From positions 1 through 64,000 of the forward strand of contig OX345639.1 in NCBI GenBank assembly GCA_947044365.1: 64,000 bases of DNA, read 5' to 3'. Below are positions 22,558-34,598 of the stretch, piece after piece (positions within the stretch are counted from its first letter, which is position 1; each line of letters begins with the position of its first letter). Made by a program: the position numbers and the translations under genes. The notes under the pieces are model-generated. The model ran no database searches. It was given only the letters and a program-made list of their open reading frames with translations, and was not told the DNA's origin. The DNA comes from Petrosia ficiformis (Eukaryota; Porifera; Demospongiae; Haplosclerida; Petrosiidae).

Positions 22558-24618
22558 AAATATGTCCCTTTTATGTCCCTCGATAGAAAATTTGTGCCCT
22601 GGACACTTTTTTGGCAATTTCAGGGCTTGAAATTTCACCTGTACATTTGTCCACCTTCCCTCATTTCCCTGGTATATCTGGTTGATTTCCCCCAAAGGGA
22701 CATATGTCCCTCAAATTTCAAATATGCTTGCCGCAAATTTAGTAATGGCGTTGTGCTACTCCATTTCCACTAACCACACCCTGATAGTGCAATCTTCTCT
22801 ACCTACTTTCATTCCTGAACCCTGAAATATGTCCCTAAAATATGTCCCTGTTTGGGGTTTCCCATTAAGGAAAGGTCCAACAAGCCTGGTATTTTAATGT
22901 GTTGCTTGTCTCCTCCTATTCTTTAATTTTCATTGAAAAACAATTTTTCATATTTTTGAACTTTGGGGTTTCCATACTTCCCATTGACCCTGGAAGAAAA
23001 TCTTCTTACAATGTATTCTACCCCCAATACCAACTCCACCCACAAAATTTGGGGAAAATCCCTAACAGGGACATATGTCCCTTCAGAAATATTTTGCCCT
23101 GAACCCTTTACAAGCTTCCAAACTTTCTATACATTTTTGTAATGAAACTCTAGTGGGAGTACATTCCATTGCACTGCTTATTGTAAAATCCCCCAAAGGG
23201 ACATATGTCCCTCAATTTTCATAATGATCTGCGTTTAAATTTACAGTGTAGTTGTGCTACTCCATCTCTACTAACCACACCCTGATAGTTTAATCTTCCC
23301 TTCCTTCCTCCATTCTGGAACCCTGGAATATGTCCCTAAAATATGTCCCTGTTTGGGGTTCTTCGTTAAGGAAAGCTCCAACAAGCCTGGTATTTTAATA
23401 TGTTGCTTGTCTCCTCCTACTCTTCAATTTTCATTGAAAAAAAAATTTTCATATTTTTGAATTTGGGGTATTCCTATTTTCCATTGACCCTGGAAGAAAA
23501 TATTCACACCTTTTAATCTACTCCTAATACCAACTGCACCTACCAAATTTGGAGAAAATCCCTAACAGGGACATATGTCCCTTCAGAAAAATTTGCCCTG
23601 AACCCTTTACAAGCTTCGAAACTTTCTATACATTTTTGTGGTGAAACTCTAGTGGGAGTACATTCCATTGCACTACTTATTGTAAAATCCCCCAAAGGGA
23701 CATATGTCCCTCAATTTTCATAATGATCTGCGTTTAAATTTACAGTGTGGTTGTGCTACTCCATCTCTACTAACCACACCCTGATAGTTTAATTTTCCCT
23801 TCCTTCCTCCATTCTGGAACCCTGGAATATGTCCCTAAAATATGTCCCTGTTTGGGGTACTTCGTTAAGGAAAGCTCCAACAAGCCTGGTATTTTAATAT
23901 GTTGCTTGTCTCCTCCTACTCTTCAATTTTCATTGAAAAAAAAATTTTCATATTTTTGAATTTTGGGGTATTCCTATTTTCCATTGACCCTGGAAGAAAA
24001 TATTCACACCTTTTAATCTACTCCTAATACCAACTGCACCTACCAAATTTGGAGAAAATCCCTAACAGGGACATATGTCCCTTCAGAAATATTTTGCCCT
24101 GAACCCTTTACAAGCTTCCAAACTTTCTATACATTTTTGTGGTGAAACTCTAGTGGGAGTACATTCCATTGCACTACTTATTGTAAAATCCCCCAAAGGG
24201 ACATATGTCCCTCAATTTTCATAATGATCTGCGTTTAAATTTACAGTGTGGTTGTGCTACTCCATCTCTACTAACCACACCCTGATAGTTTAATCTTCCC
24301 TTCCTTCCTCCATTCTGGAACCCTGGAATATGTCCCTAAAATATGTCCCTGTTTGGGGTACTTCGTTAAGGAAAGCTCCAACAAGCCTGGTATTTTAATA
24401 TGTTGCTTGTCTCCTCCTACTCTTCAATTTTCATTGAAAAAAAAATTTTCATATTTTTGAATTTTGGGGTATTCCTATTTTCCATTGACCCTGGAAGAAA
24501 ATATTCACACCTTTTAATCTACTCCTAATACCAACTGCACCTACCAAATTTGGAGAAAATCCCTAAGGGGGACATATGTCCCTGCAATATAAATGTGCCC
24601 TGCACAACTTACAAGCTT
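22558..24618. repeat. 500-bp tandem repeat with GGGACATATGTCCC palindromes (copy 2)
   Basis: This is the copy 2 equivalent of 14340-16400, with palindromes 8218 bp downstream of each copy 1 palindrome. Confidence 0.92.
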
Positions 24619-25107
24619 CAGAGCTCTCTATAATTTTCTGTGGTGAAACCCCAGGGAGAGTACATTCCGTCCCACCATAAACCCTAAATAGGGACATAAT
24701 TTATATGTCCCTCCCCCAAACAAATTAAGTTTGGGAAACCATACCCATACACAACAGGTAGGAATTTCATCCTACAAGTGATGCACTATATAGGGCATTT
24801 TCATACTACTACAATAATGAAAGGGACATATTTCAGGGACATAATTTTAAAAATATAACTTCGAAAATTTGTATAGCTTCAATTGTTCTATAGGAGTTAA
24901 CCCTGAAAGGATGTCTCCTCAGTACAATAATAGAAACATTCTGAAACTTTTTCATTTCTGAAAGGGACATAGGGACATATATGTCCCTTCACATAATGAA
25001 TGATGCAATGGAGTTCATCGGGGATGAGAATTCCAATAGTGTTGTCCTGCCATAGTAAAAAGTACCATTCTTGAGAAATCACATATGTCCCACAAGAAAA
25101 TTAAAGT

Positions 25108-25698
25108 ATGCATACTTCAGATGTGATTACATTCAATTACATCAAATTGCATTCAATTACATTCAATGATTTGGTACAATTGAAGACCTTCAATTACTTT
25201 CAATTATTACATTCAAATACAGCCAAATTACATTGCATCACACTTAAAATGCAAATTACACTGAATTAAATTAAATTACTTCACTGAATTCAAAATCCAT
25301 TGGGATACCTTCAATTTCCTCTGTTTAGCTTCTAATTATATTCAGTTCTCTTCAAATTACATTCAAACACTTTCAATTGTTAAGAATTGGCTAATTTGAT
25401 TGAAGTATCATGTAACTGTAACTGCTTGCAATCAATTACCATCAAATACCTTTAATTTAGGTTCAATTATTTTCTAATTCTACTTAGTCAAAATTACTTG
25501 AATTCACTTTTTTGAATTACAATGAAATACTTTTTGCATTCCCTTATTTTCAAATTCCGTTGAATTACCCTAATTTGCATTCACTACTTTGCAATTGCAT
25601 CAAATTATTTTAAATTACATGAAATACCATTTATTGCATTCTAATTTTATTCCAATACCTTCACTTCCTTTATTTGATTTTAGCCTCCATTTAAATGC
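25108..25698. repeat. ATTACATTCAATTAC-rich tract (copy 2)
   Basis: This is the copy 2 equivalent of 16890-17480, again between the palindrome array and the gene. Confidence 0.8.
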
Positions 25699-26110
25699 CA
25701 CACCTTCAAAATATTTCTTTGGATTTCTATCAAGTTTGCTGAAGTTTTCAACTTCTGAACTACAATTAACTGGTAATTGTACTATTATATGTACATTATT
25801 CTTTAATATTTAAACTAAACACCATTTTCTGTAATTATATAGTATTACTAATTGACTAATTGTAAGGTAGCCATTTTTACAAAGGTCTGTTTTATAGTAA
25901 AGTGAGCTATAAAATAAAGAGTACTTGAGTCTTTGTTTTGATAATTGGTCAGTGGAATAACTACTTAACTTGTCACAAGTGGACAGAGTTGTGAAACAAA
26001 ATGGCGTAATTTAAAAAGTTCATACTACTTGTATTAACAAGTTATTTTAATGTAAAATAATGAAATTTAGTTCACTTCATATCTCACAATAGAGTAATCC
26101 AGAGTTCATC

Positions 26111-29043
26111 ATGTCCAAAAGGAGACTCTTGGACAGTGATTCCGACATTGAAGACTTTGTTTTGAAGAAAACAAAATCTTCACTTTCCTGCGAGAAATAT
26201 AGTGTTGGAGGTTTACCTGAGTTTTTGAATCTAGAAAGTAAGTATTTTTAACAAATTAATTTATTTTATTTGATTGTTAGATTCAAGTGACAAGAAGTCA
26301 ACATCTGAAGAATACAGTAATTCAGGCTGTACAGAAGAAACATCTCTTCATTTAGAATGTAAGTGTTGTCAATACAATTTAGTTTGAGTTTATGTACCTG
26401 TTAGGTTCAAGTGATGATGAGTCAGTACAAGATATTACAGATGAAGGTAAAATGACATATGCTTTAAGGTTAATTTATGTTACTTGTACAAGTAGGTTCG
26501 ATTCAAGACATTTCAGAGAGTGTGGAAGATTGTAAGATTGATATAGACTTTTAAGCAAATATGAACTCATTTTCTTCAGTTTCCAGTGAAGAAGAAGGAA
26601 AGACATCACTGAGGAAGTCAACAAGAATATGGTTAGTTACTTTTTTAGTAACACAAACTCTAGAATGCATTAATATAGGAAACACCAAACTATAAAAGAA
26701 AAGGTCATTGATGGTCTCACAAGAGACCTCAATGCACCAATAGAAGTTAGAGATACGGGGACAAGTAAAGGGAGAGGCATATTTGCCTTAAAACCTATAC
26801 CATCGCACACATTTCTATGCGAATATAAAACAACTGGGGTATATAATCAATTACAATATGACAAAAGATTGAAAGAATATGAAAAAAACAATGAAACCTC
26901 TGGAAGCATTTCCTTCAAAGTTGGGAGAAAGACCTTATTTTATGATGCCACCAGACGTTACAATCAGTATGGTTTGTACATGAACCATAGTCGTAATCCA
27001 AATGCAAGAATCTACAGTCCCATCACCATCCGAGGTAAATCTAGACTTGGAATGTACTCAATTCAGGATGTACAAGAAGATGAAGAATTAGAATGGGATT
27101 ATGGCATAACAACAAGTGAAATGCCATGGTTACAATCAAAAGGTAAATCTCTGCATTTATGATATATTGTACTATCAAACTAATAAAGTAGGTGAAGCAG
27201 ACACTGAAGTAGACATTGAAGAGAAAGAGGATGAGGAAGATACTATACAGCAGTTAGGTAGGTTATAGTTAATTATGTTACATTCAATTAACCTTTCATG
27301 GATGGTTTGTTCTTGAGCTATCACAATAGCCATGGTGTTACAGTCTATCATTGATGTGGTCCGGGTTGGCATATTTTTGTTCTTAAATTTAAGCCATTTT
27401 CCTGCATAGTTTTGCACTCTGGTCTCTGAAAGAGTTAAATTATCAATCCGTACTTTAGGTAACTTTGAAAAATATAGAAAATACTATCACTGTCCTGTAG
27501 AAGGATGTAAAGCACAAGCCTTGAAAAAACTATCGAATCATCTAACATCTGTTCATTCAATAACTGATACTACAACCCGAAAAGAGCTATTAGCAAAAGC
27601 AAAGAAAGCAGGAGTTGCAAAGAGAGGTGAAATGAAAAGAAATCCGTTGCAACTAACCATCCAGCAAAGCTTCCAAATTAGTCAACATGTCGATAAAAAT
27701 ATTGTGGTGCCCACGGCTCAAAAAAAAAAGGGGTCAACCCGCAGTTATGAGTTTTATGACATCGACAATACAAAAGAACTGGCAGCATTCTACAAAAATC
27801 TGACTAGCTTCGACGGAGGCAGCAAATCCTCCGTTGAAGCTAGACAGATTTGCACAGATGTGTCGAAATATTTGGCATTTGCCGACTCGACACAGTTAAA
27901 ATGGGACAATCTTCTCGACACGGATCGTCTCAAGCAGTATGTGGAGAAGCTCCAGAAAACTGCCATAGGACCTGATGGCCTTGTCACAAAATTGGACAGG
28001 GTACAAACTGCTCTCAGATACTTAATGAGAGATGTTCCCAAGTACAAAACCAGTGATGCTGCGATGAAAACAATCGAGAGAGTAGGTCTTTGGAAAGCAG
28101 GTTTCCGAACTGCAAAAATCACACACACAAGGGATAAGGCAGCACGTGAAGTCGACACAACCGATGATGATATGCAGGCTTTGAAAGAGTTGATACATTC
28201 AAAGATTGCAAAAACTAAAGTAGAGACCATAGTAAACAGAGGAAAGTCCTCAGATGAGGACATAAATTTTATCGCAACATATTTATTTATCTGCTTTGGA
28301 TACAAAAATTTCCAAAGAGCAGGTCCAGCTATAAACATGACTCTTAAAGAAGTGGCAGAAGCCACATATGTTGGGGAAGATGAAGATACAATGCTAAAAA
28401 TTATAGTTAGCAATCACAAGACTGCTAAAACATACGGTCCAGCTGTTTTATATTTATCTCTTGATGATTCTGCAATTTTCAATCACTACATCGAGGAAAT
28501 ACGACCAAACATTGCTACATCAGCAGAGTGTGACATTGCCCTTCTTAGGGCAAATGGCCTATCCTTTAGAAACAACTATTCACACATTATAAGAGCATAC
28601 GCTATTGAAGTTGGATTAACAAGAATTCCATCCTTGACAGCTGTTCGAAAAGCTGGAGCTGTAACAGGAAGAGCAGTGCTATCAAACCCTGAAATGGAGG
28701 CAATGTCTCGACAGATGTCCCACAGTTCTGCAACATCAGAATTATATTATCGTGTTCGGAAAGGAGGGAAACAATCTCTGAGTGCATTTAAATCGATGCA
28801 AATGCTAACAGGTAAGTGAGATGTGTACACATAATAAAAAATTACACATTCTTTGACACAGAGCAATCCACTCCACTTCCAAGTGGTTATTTAGAAGCCA
28901 TTGAAGTATTTTTTAAAGACGAGTTGTCAAAGAAATCTACGCCTACTTTGGCTAAATGTCGCACCTTTCTTAACAACTACACCTGTGACAAAACAACAAA
29001 ACAGGTACAAGACAAAGTCCGTGCATTAAATACGTCTAAATAA
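26111..29043 (+). CDS. SET domain + C2H2 finger + tyrosine recombinase protein (799 aa), copy 2
   Basis: Exons: 26111-26237, 26281-26358, 26405-26446, 26496-26531, 26580-26631, 26679-27142, 27192-27257, 27459-28811, 28862-29043. The protein is the same as copy 1: acidic N-terminus, KMT5A-like SET with NHS, C-x4-C-x10-H-x4-H finger, and recombinase Arg/Lys/Arg/His/Tyr. Both copies have open frames and intact splice sites, so this element may still be active. The region before the first exon (about 25.9-26.1 kb) has no clear TATA box. Confidence 0.87.
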
Positions 29044-29712
29044 GTAATCTTTAAGTATTCTTTTCATTACTATCATGAGTCATTCCACTCATTTAGTTAT
29101 ATATTATTAACATAATGTATCACTTCATTTCTATCATTTATCCATTTAGTTATATATTACTTAGTTATATACTATTAACATAATGTACCCCTTTATTTAT
29201 TTATTTTAGTTCTTTTCATTTACCCATTTCAGTATATAATTATTCACTAATCATTTATGCTATCAATATACCATGGGTAAATATCATGATTTCATTACTA
29301 TCAGTGTTATATCAAAAAGTATGTTTATTTCTTGTTATTTAAAAAATAGAATTAATAACATTGTAAAGGAGTAGTAGTGCATTAATCATACATGGATTAT
29401 GTAATGAAAAAACTATGACAGTGAATACAAACTATATGAAAGTCTAACTTAATCCAAAACAATACTCACCTTTCAACAATATATTAATAATCAAGTAATC
29501 AGCCAAAACTAACTTAGTAAGTACTTGAAACATCACAGTTAATAAATGAATTGTAGTCCTGAACAAAAAAAGGGGGACATACTTATTAGTAACTTCCAAA
29601 TTACTAGGGAGACTTAAAATTGCCAAATACTTGGTGACCAATAAATGCCTTCTAACCTACTTTAATAGGCAAGCGAGATGAGCATACATGGAGAAAAGTT
29701 ACATTAAAACAG

Positions 29713-29828
29713 AGCAATCCACTGCCCCACCAAGCGGTTCTATACAGCCAATTAAAAAGTTTATGATAAAAAAGGCAACCATAAACAACACACAAAACAT
29801 AAAAGATTATATTAATAAGTTGATTTAA
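29713..29828 (+). CDS. Extra terminal exon, duplicate of exon 9 start (copy 2)
   Basis: Identical to 21495-21610 in copy 1. It is preceded by an acceptor and is in frame with exon 8 to a TAA. Confidence 0.45.
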
Positions 29829-29885
29829 CCACACGGTTATAAATTTAGTAAACGCTAAAGGACATACATTATATTATTACTTTTA

Positions 29886-30031
29886 GGGACATGTTACATG
29901 GTTTATCACAACACAAGGGACATAACGGTATGTCCCTCGAATTTTCAGTATGTCCCTGCATTTTCAGGCAAAAGGACATAATATGTCCCCGAAATGGGCC
30001 AAGGGACATGGATAGGGACATATTCTCAGGG
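29886..30031. promoter_or_regulatory. Subterminal cluster of GGGACAT half-sites, right end (copy 2)
   Basis: Same cluster as in copy 1, ending in TTCTCAGGG directly against the CCCTAAA tract. Confidence 0.65.
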
Positions 30032-30140
30032 CTAAACCCTAAACCCTAAACCCTAAAACACTAAACCCTAAACCCTAAACCCTAAACCCTAAACCCTAAA
30101 CCCTAAACCCTAAACCCTAAACCCTAAACCCTAAACCCTA
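30032..30140. repeat. Telomere-like CCCTAAA tract (about 15 units)
   Basis: Nearly perfect CCCTAAA heptamers with one imperfect unit (AAACACTAAA near 30055) separate the 8.2-kb pair from the 4.0-kb element. The left edge is GGG-CTA-AACCC and the right edge is ACC-CTA-TAGACC, both breaking at CTA. The heptamer is the TTTAGGG type known from plants and several protists, not the usual animal TTAGGG. Confidence 0.95.
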
Positions 30141-30899
30141 TAGACCTGACCACCTTCCAAAATCGACCCCCAGGGTTTGCCATTTCTAGGCATTTTAAGA
30201 CCTCCCCTTTCATCTGACATAGCAAATTTTGTATGGAATCCCCAAATTTTGGCTGAAACACTTGTATTCAATCGCTCGTAACTCTCAAAGTATATATGCT
30301 ATGACCAATATTTTATAATCATCTGGTAGGTTAAGAGTTGCTCTACTAAACCCTGCAGGTTTGGAGTTTATATCTCTTTCAGAACTCGAGTTACAATTCA
30401 AAACGTTAACGAATATTGTTGAAATTTTTGCTTTTTTCAATTTTTGTTCAAGTTCAAACGCAATTTCCTAAGAAACTACTAAAGCATTTTTCCCCAAATT
30501 TGCAGGTCTGGTAGATCCATATCTACTCTTTCAAACCGCGCATAAACCCTACAAAACCCTGCATTAGTTTTTAAGTTATGCGAAAAGTCCTACGACCTAC
30601 TTTTCAACTGTTTCTTCAAACATCTATTATTTTCACCCAAATTTTACTTTTGAACATACCATTGCAATCACAGCAATGAGCTGAGTCCAATGGAGGTGTT
30701 AATGAAGCCGTATCTCCTTTGGTTTTAGATTTATGCTACCTCAAACTTAAGGCAAAATATAAAATTTAATACTGGCTCTCAGGCTTTCATAACACTATCA
30801 GAGCTTCATTAGTGTCCCAAGATTGCAACCCTACAAAGTCCCATGGAAACCCTGCATGTTTCTTCCAGTTATAGGCCATTGAATATTATTGTACAAAAT

Positions 30900-33250
30900 A
30901 TGTCCCTTTTATGTCCCTTTTTCAGTAAATGTGCCCTGAATATTTAAACCTCAACCCTGCCCATTTATATTTCAGATACGAGTAGCCCCTCCCACAACAT
31001 AGCATATCTGACATTTTCAATCCACTTATTCACAGGGACATATGTCCCTCTGGGTTATTTTAATAATTGGAAAACTACTGAGCCCTGCAGAAACATCCTT
31101 CATCATACAGTAGCCCCACCCCAAAGCTATTGTTCCTATCAGTTTCAAGCCTTTTAATTAGAGGGACATATGTCCCTGTGGGGTTTTTGCCATAACTCGA
31201 AACTATTATCCCCTGCTGTACAATACTTAGGTATACAGTAGACCTGCCCCTGACGTACTGTTTGTGTGACTTTCAAGCCATTTTCTCATAGGGACATATG
31301 TCTCCGTAGGGTTTTTGCAATAACTTGAAAACTATAATGCCCTGCTGTACAATACTTAGGTATACAGTAGACCTGCCCCTGAACTACTGTTTGTGTGAAT
31401 TTTAAGCCATTGTCTCACAGGGACATATGTCCCCATAAGGTTTTTGCAATAACTTGAAAACTATAATGCCCTGTTGTACAATACCTAGGTATACAGTAGA
31501 CCTGCTTCTGACCTACTGTTTGTGTGACTTTCAAGCCATTTGCTCACAGGGACATATGTCCCTGTAGAGTTTTTGCCATAACTCGAAAACTATTATGCCC
31601 TGCTGTACAATACTTAGGTATACAGTAGACCTGCCCCTCTTCTACTGTTCCTATTAATTTCAAGCCATTTTCTCACAAGGACATATGTCCCCGTAGGGTT
31701 TATGCAATAACTTGAAAACTATTATGCCCTGCTATACGATACTTTAGTATGCAGTAGACCTGCCCCCGACCTACTGTTTGTGTGACTTTCAAGCCATTGT
31801 CTCACAGGGACATATGTCCCCATAGGGTTTTTGCAATAACTTGAAAACTATAATGCCCTGCTGTACAATACTTAGGTATACAGTAGACCTGCCCCTTTTC
31901 TACTGTTTCTATTAATTTCAAGCCATTTTCTCACAGGGACATATGTCCCCGTAGGTTTTATGCAATAACTTGAAAACTGTTATGCCCTGCTGTACAATAC
32001 TTAGGTATACAGTAGACCTGCCCCTGAACTACTGTTTGTGTGAATTTTAAGCCATTTTCTCACAGGGACATATGTCCCCATAGGGTTTTTGCAATAACTT
32101 GAAAACTATAATGCCCTGGTGTACAATACTTAGGTATACAGTAGACCTGCCCCTGAACTACTGTTTGTGTGACTTTCAAGCCATTTTCTCATAGGGACAT
32201 ATGTCCCCGTAGGGTTTTTGCAATAACTCAAAAACTATTATGCCCTGCTGTACAATACTTAGGTATACAGTAGACCTGCCCCTGAGGTACTGTTTGTGTG
32301 ACTTTCAAGCCATTTTCTCATAAGGACATATGTCCCCGTAGGGTTTATGCAATAACTTCAAAACTATAATGCCCTGCTGTACAATACTTAGGTATACAGT
32401 AGACCTGCCCCTGACCTACTGTTTGTGTGACTTTCAAGCCATTTGCTCACAGGGACATATGTCCCCGTAGAGTTTTTGCCATAACTCGAAAACTATTAGG
32501 CCCTGCTGTACAATACTTAGGTATACAGTAGACCTGCCCCTCTTCTACTGTTCCTATTAATTTCAAGCCATTTTCTCACAGGGACATATGTCCCCGTAGG
32601 GTTTATGCAATAACTTGAAAACTATTATGCCCTGCTATACGATACTTTAGTATGCAGTAGACCTGCCCCCGACCTACTGTTTGTGTGACTTTCAAGCCAT
32701 TGTCTCACAGGGACATATGTCCCCATAGGGTTTTTGCCATAACTTGAAAACTATAATGCCCTGCTTTACAATACTTAGGTATACAGTAGACCTGCCCCTC
32801 TTCTACTGTTCCTATTAATTTCAAGCCATTTTCTCACAGGGACATATGTCCCCGTAGGTTTTATGCAATAACTTGAAAACTGTTATGCCCTGCTGTACGA
32901 TACTTTAGTATGCAGTAGACCTGCCCCTGACCTACTGTATGTGTGACTTTCAAGCCATTGTCTCACAGGGACATATGTCCCTGTAGGGTTTTTGCCATAA
33001 CTTGAAAACTATTAAGCCCTGCTGTACAATACTTTAGTACGCAGTAGACCTGCCCTTGACCTACTGTATGTGTGACTATCAATTTATTTTCTCGCAGGGA
33101 CATATGTCCCCTTACGGTTTTTGCCATAACTTGTAAACTATAATGCCCTGTTATATGATACTTTAGTACATATTAGACCTGCCCTTGGCCTACTGTTTCT
33201 GTTACATTCAAGCCATTTCATTGCAGGGACATATGTCCCTGTGGAATTTT
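30900..33250. repeat. 129-bp tandem repeat, each with a GGGACATATGTCCC-type palindrome
   Basis: About 18 palindromes lie from 31035 to 33226 at 128-130 bp spacing, for example 31163, 31291, 31420 and 31549. Each unit also carries TACAATACTTAGGTATACAG and CAAGCCATT. Some units have GTCCCC or AAGGACAT variants on one arm. The palindrome core is conserved better than the spacer, which suggests a binding site under selection. Confidence 0.93.
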
Positions 33251-34162
33251 TCCTTCCACTCAAAACCTATTTGAATTTTATTTAATTGGGAAAATAAGTA
33301 GTGCACCCTGCAGGTAATTCATTCCTCTATTCTACAAGCCATTTTCAAACAAATTGAGAACAGGGACATATTGAGGGACATAGGATAATATTTCTTTATT
33401 TGAACAACAAAACACCCAGGGTAATTCTGGAACATAAATCTAATGTACATTACACCTTCTCAAAACGTTCGTAACATTCAAAAATTGTTTAATTTCAAAG
33501 GGACATATGTCCCTTTGATATGTCCCCGAATGTCCCTCCTACAATATGTCATCAGATTGAAGCAAACAATATTTTTGCAACCCTCAACAAACCACAAACT
33601 CTAATTCACTTCAGATTTTTCAATATTACAAAAATAATAATAATGAATGTTCAAATGAATGTATGTATAACATAGAATAATCATTATTTTTGCTCCTCCC
33701 AACAGGAGGTTGGGTGACATTCCAACATCAATAATTTTGTGGTAATCATCAGAAATGATAAGTCAATCATTTTGGATTTCATGTATTTACATATTGCTGT
33801 TGCACTTCTCTACATACTAAACACTTAATTGGAGCAAGAATCATACAAAATAATGACAAATAAGCGGAATAAGTCAATAAAATAAAACAAAATGATGTCA
33901 TTTAATTAAATAAGGAGCTTATATTATCTTTATAGAGATACCAATCTTACCTATCACAAGTCTTGTCAACTATAAACATTAAACATTAACATATTTACAA
34001 ACATGATAGGACTTGATGACCGGGGGGGGGGGGGGGTGAAAATCTTGGGGACATATGTCCCTCGAACCTTGAGGGACATAAGGGACATACTTTTGAGCCT
34101 GAGGGACATGACTATGTCCCCGAAACACCCAAAAGGACATATCCCGGGACATATAGTCAGGC
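33251..34162. other. Right part of the 4.0-kb element with G15 run and subterminal half-sites
   Basis: AT-rich sequence without a gene up to about 34020, then a run of 15 G (34022-34036), then about eight GGGACAT/ATGTCCC half-sites (34047-34153), then TAGTCAGGC. The G run is unique in the window. Confidence 0.7.
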
Positions 34163-34278
34163 CTAAACCCTAAACCCTAAACCCCCTAACCCCACCCTTG
34201 ACCCTAGACCCTAAGCCACACCCCCTAACCCCACCCTTGACCCTAGACCCTAAGCCACACCCCCTAACCCCACACTTG
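34163..34278. repeat. CCCTAAA tract passing into a 39-bp degenerate repeat
   Basis: About three heptamers are followed by C-rich units containing CCCCCTAACCCCACCC and GACCCTAGACCCTAAGCC, starting at 34182, 34221 and 34260 (39-bp period). The units look like decayed telomere-like repeat and end where the satellite domain begins. Confidence 0.85.
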
Positions 34279-34598
34279 ATGTTTTACTACATTGCCATTA
34301 ACATTTCTATCAGTTTTATAATTTGCGTTTTAATCGCATCATAAACACAATATAATTGCAATGAAATTGCAATATAATTGTGTTAGGCATTAGTTAAGAA
34401 AGTGTTAACAATGCATTATAATTGCAATGTAATTACGTTATAATCTCATTTAAAAGCGTAAAGGTATTACAATTTTGTTAAAATTGCATTAACATGGTTC
34501 AAAATGTGATAAAGTTGTTTTAAAAATGTTTATAATCGTGTTTAAAAAGCATGAAAACGTTTATAGAATGCCTATCTTCCCTTCACAAATGTTGGATC
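34279..34598. repeat. Degenerate ATTGCAATATAATTG-type AT-rich block
   Basis: Short repeats such as GCGTTTTAATCGCATCATAA and GCATTATAATTGCAATGTAA. A related block recurs at 35395-35740. No gene is seen. Confidence 0.7.

Larger units (their letters stand above)
21817..30031 (+). mobile_element. SET-recombinase element, copy 2
   Basis: Second head-to-tail copy, offset exactly 8218 bp from copy 1 and without any difference in the parts I compared, including poly-A runs. Its right end, TTCTCAGGG-CTA, enters the long CCCTAAA tract at 30032. Perfect identity implies very recent duplication, concerted copying, or an assembly artefact. Confidence 0.9.
30141..34162. mobile_element. 4.0-kb non-autonomous element with the same end design
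   Basis: The left end, CTA|TAGACCTGACCACC, and right end, ATAGTCAGGC|CTA, give an inverted CCTGAC/GTCAGG pair. The left end resembles the 8.2-kb element (TATACCTGA) and the right end has the same cluster of GGGACAT half-sites. Both edges fall at CTA in CCCTAAA repeats. No gene or long frame is present, so it would depend on a recombinase supplied from elsewhere. The leader (30141-30900) is unique sequence. Confidence 0.85.
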
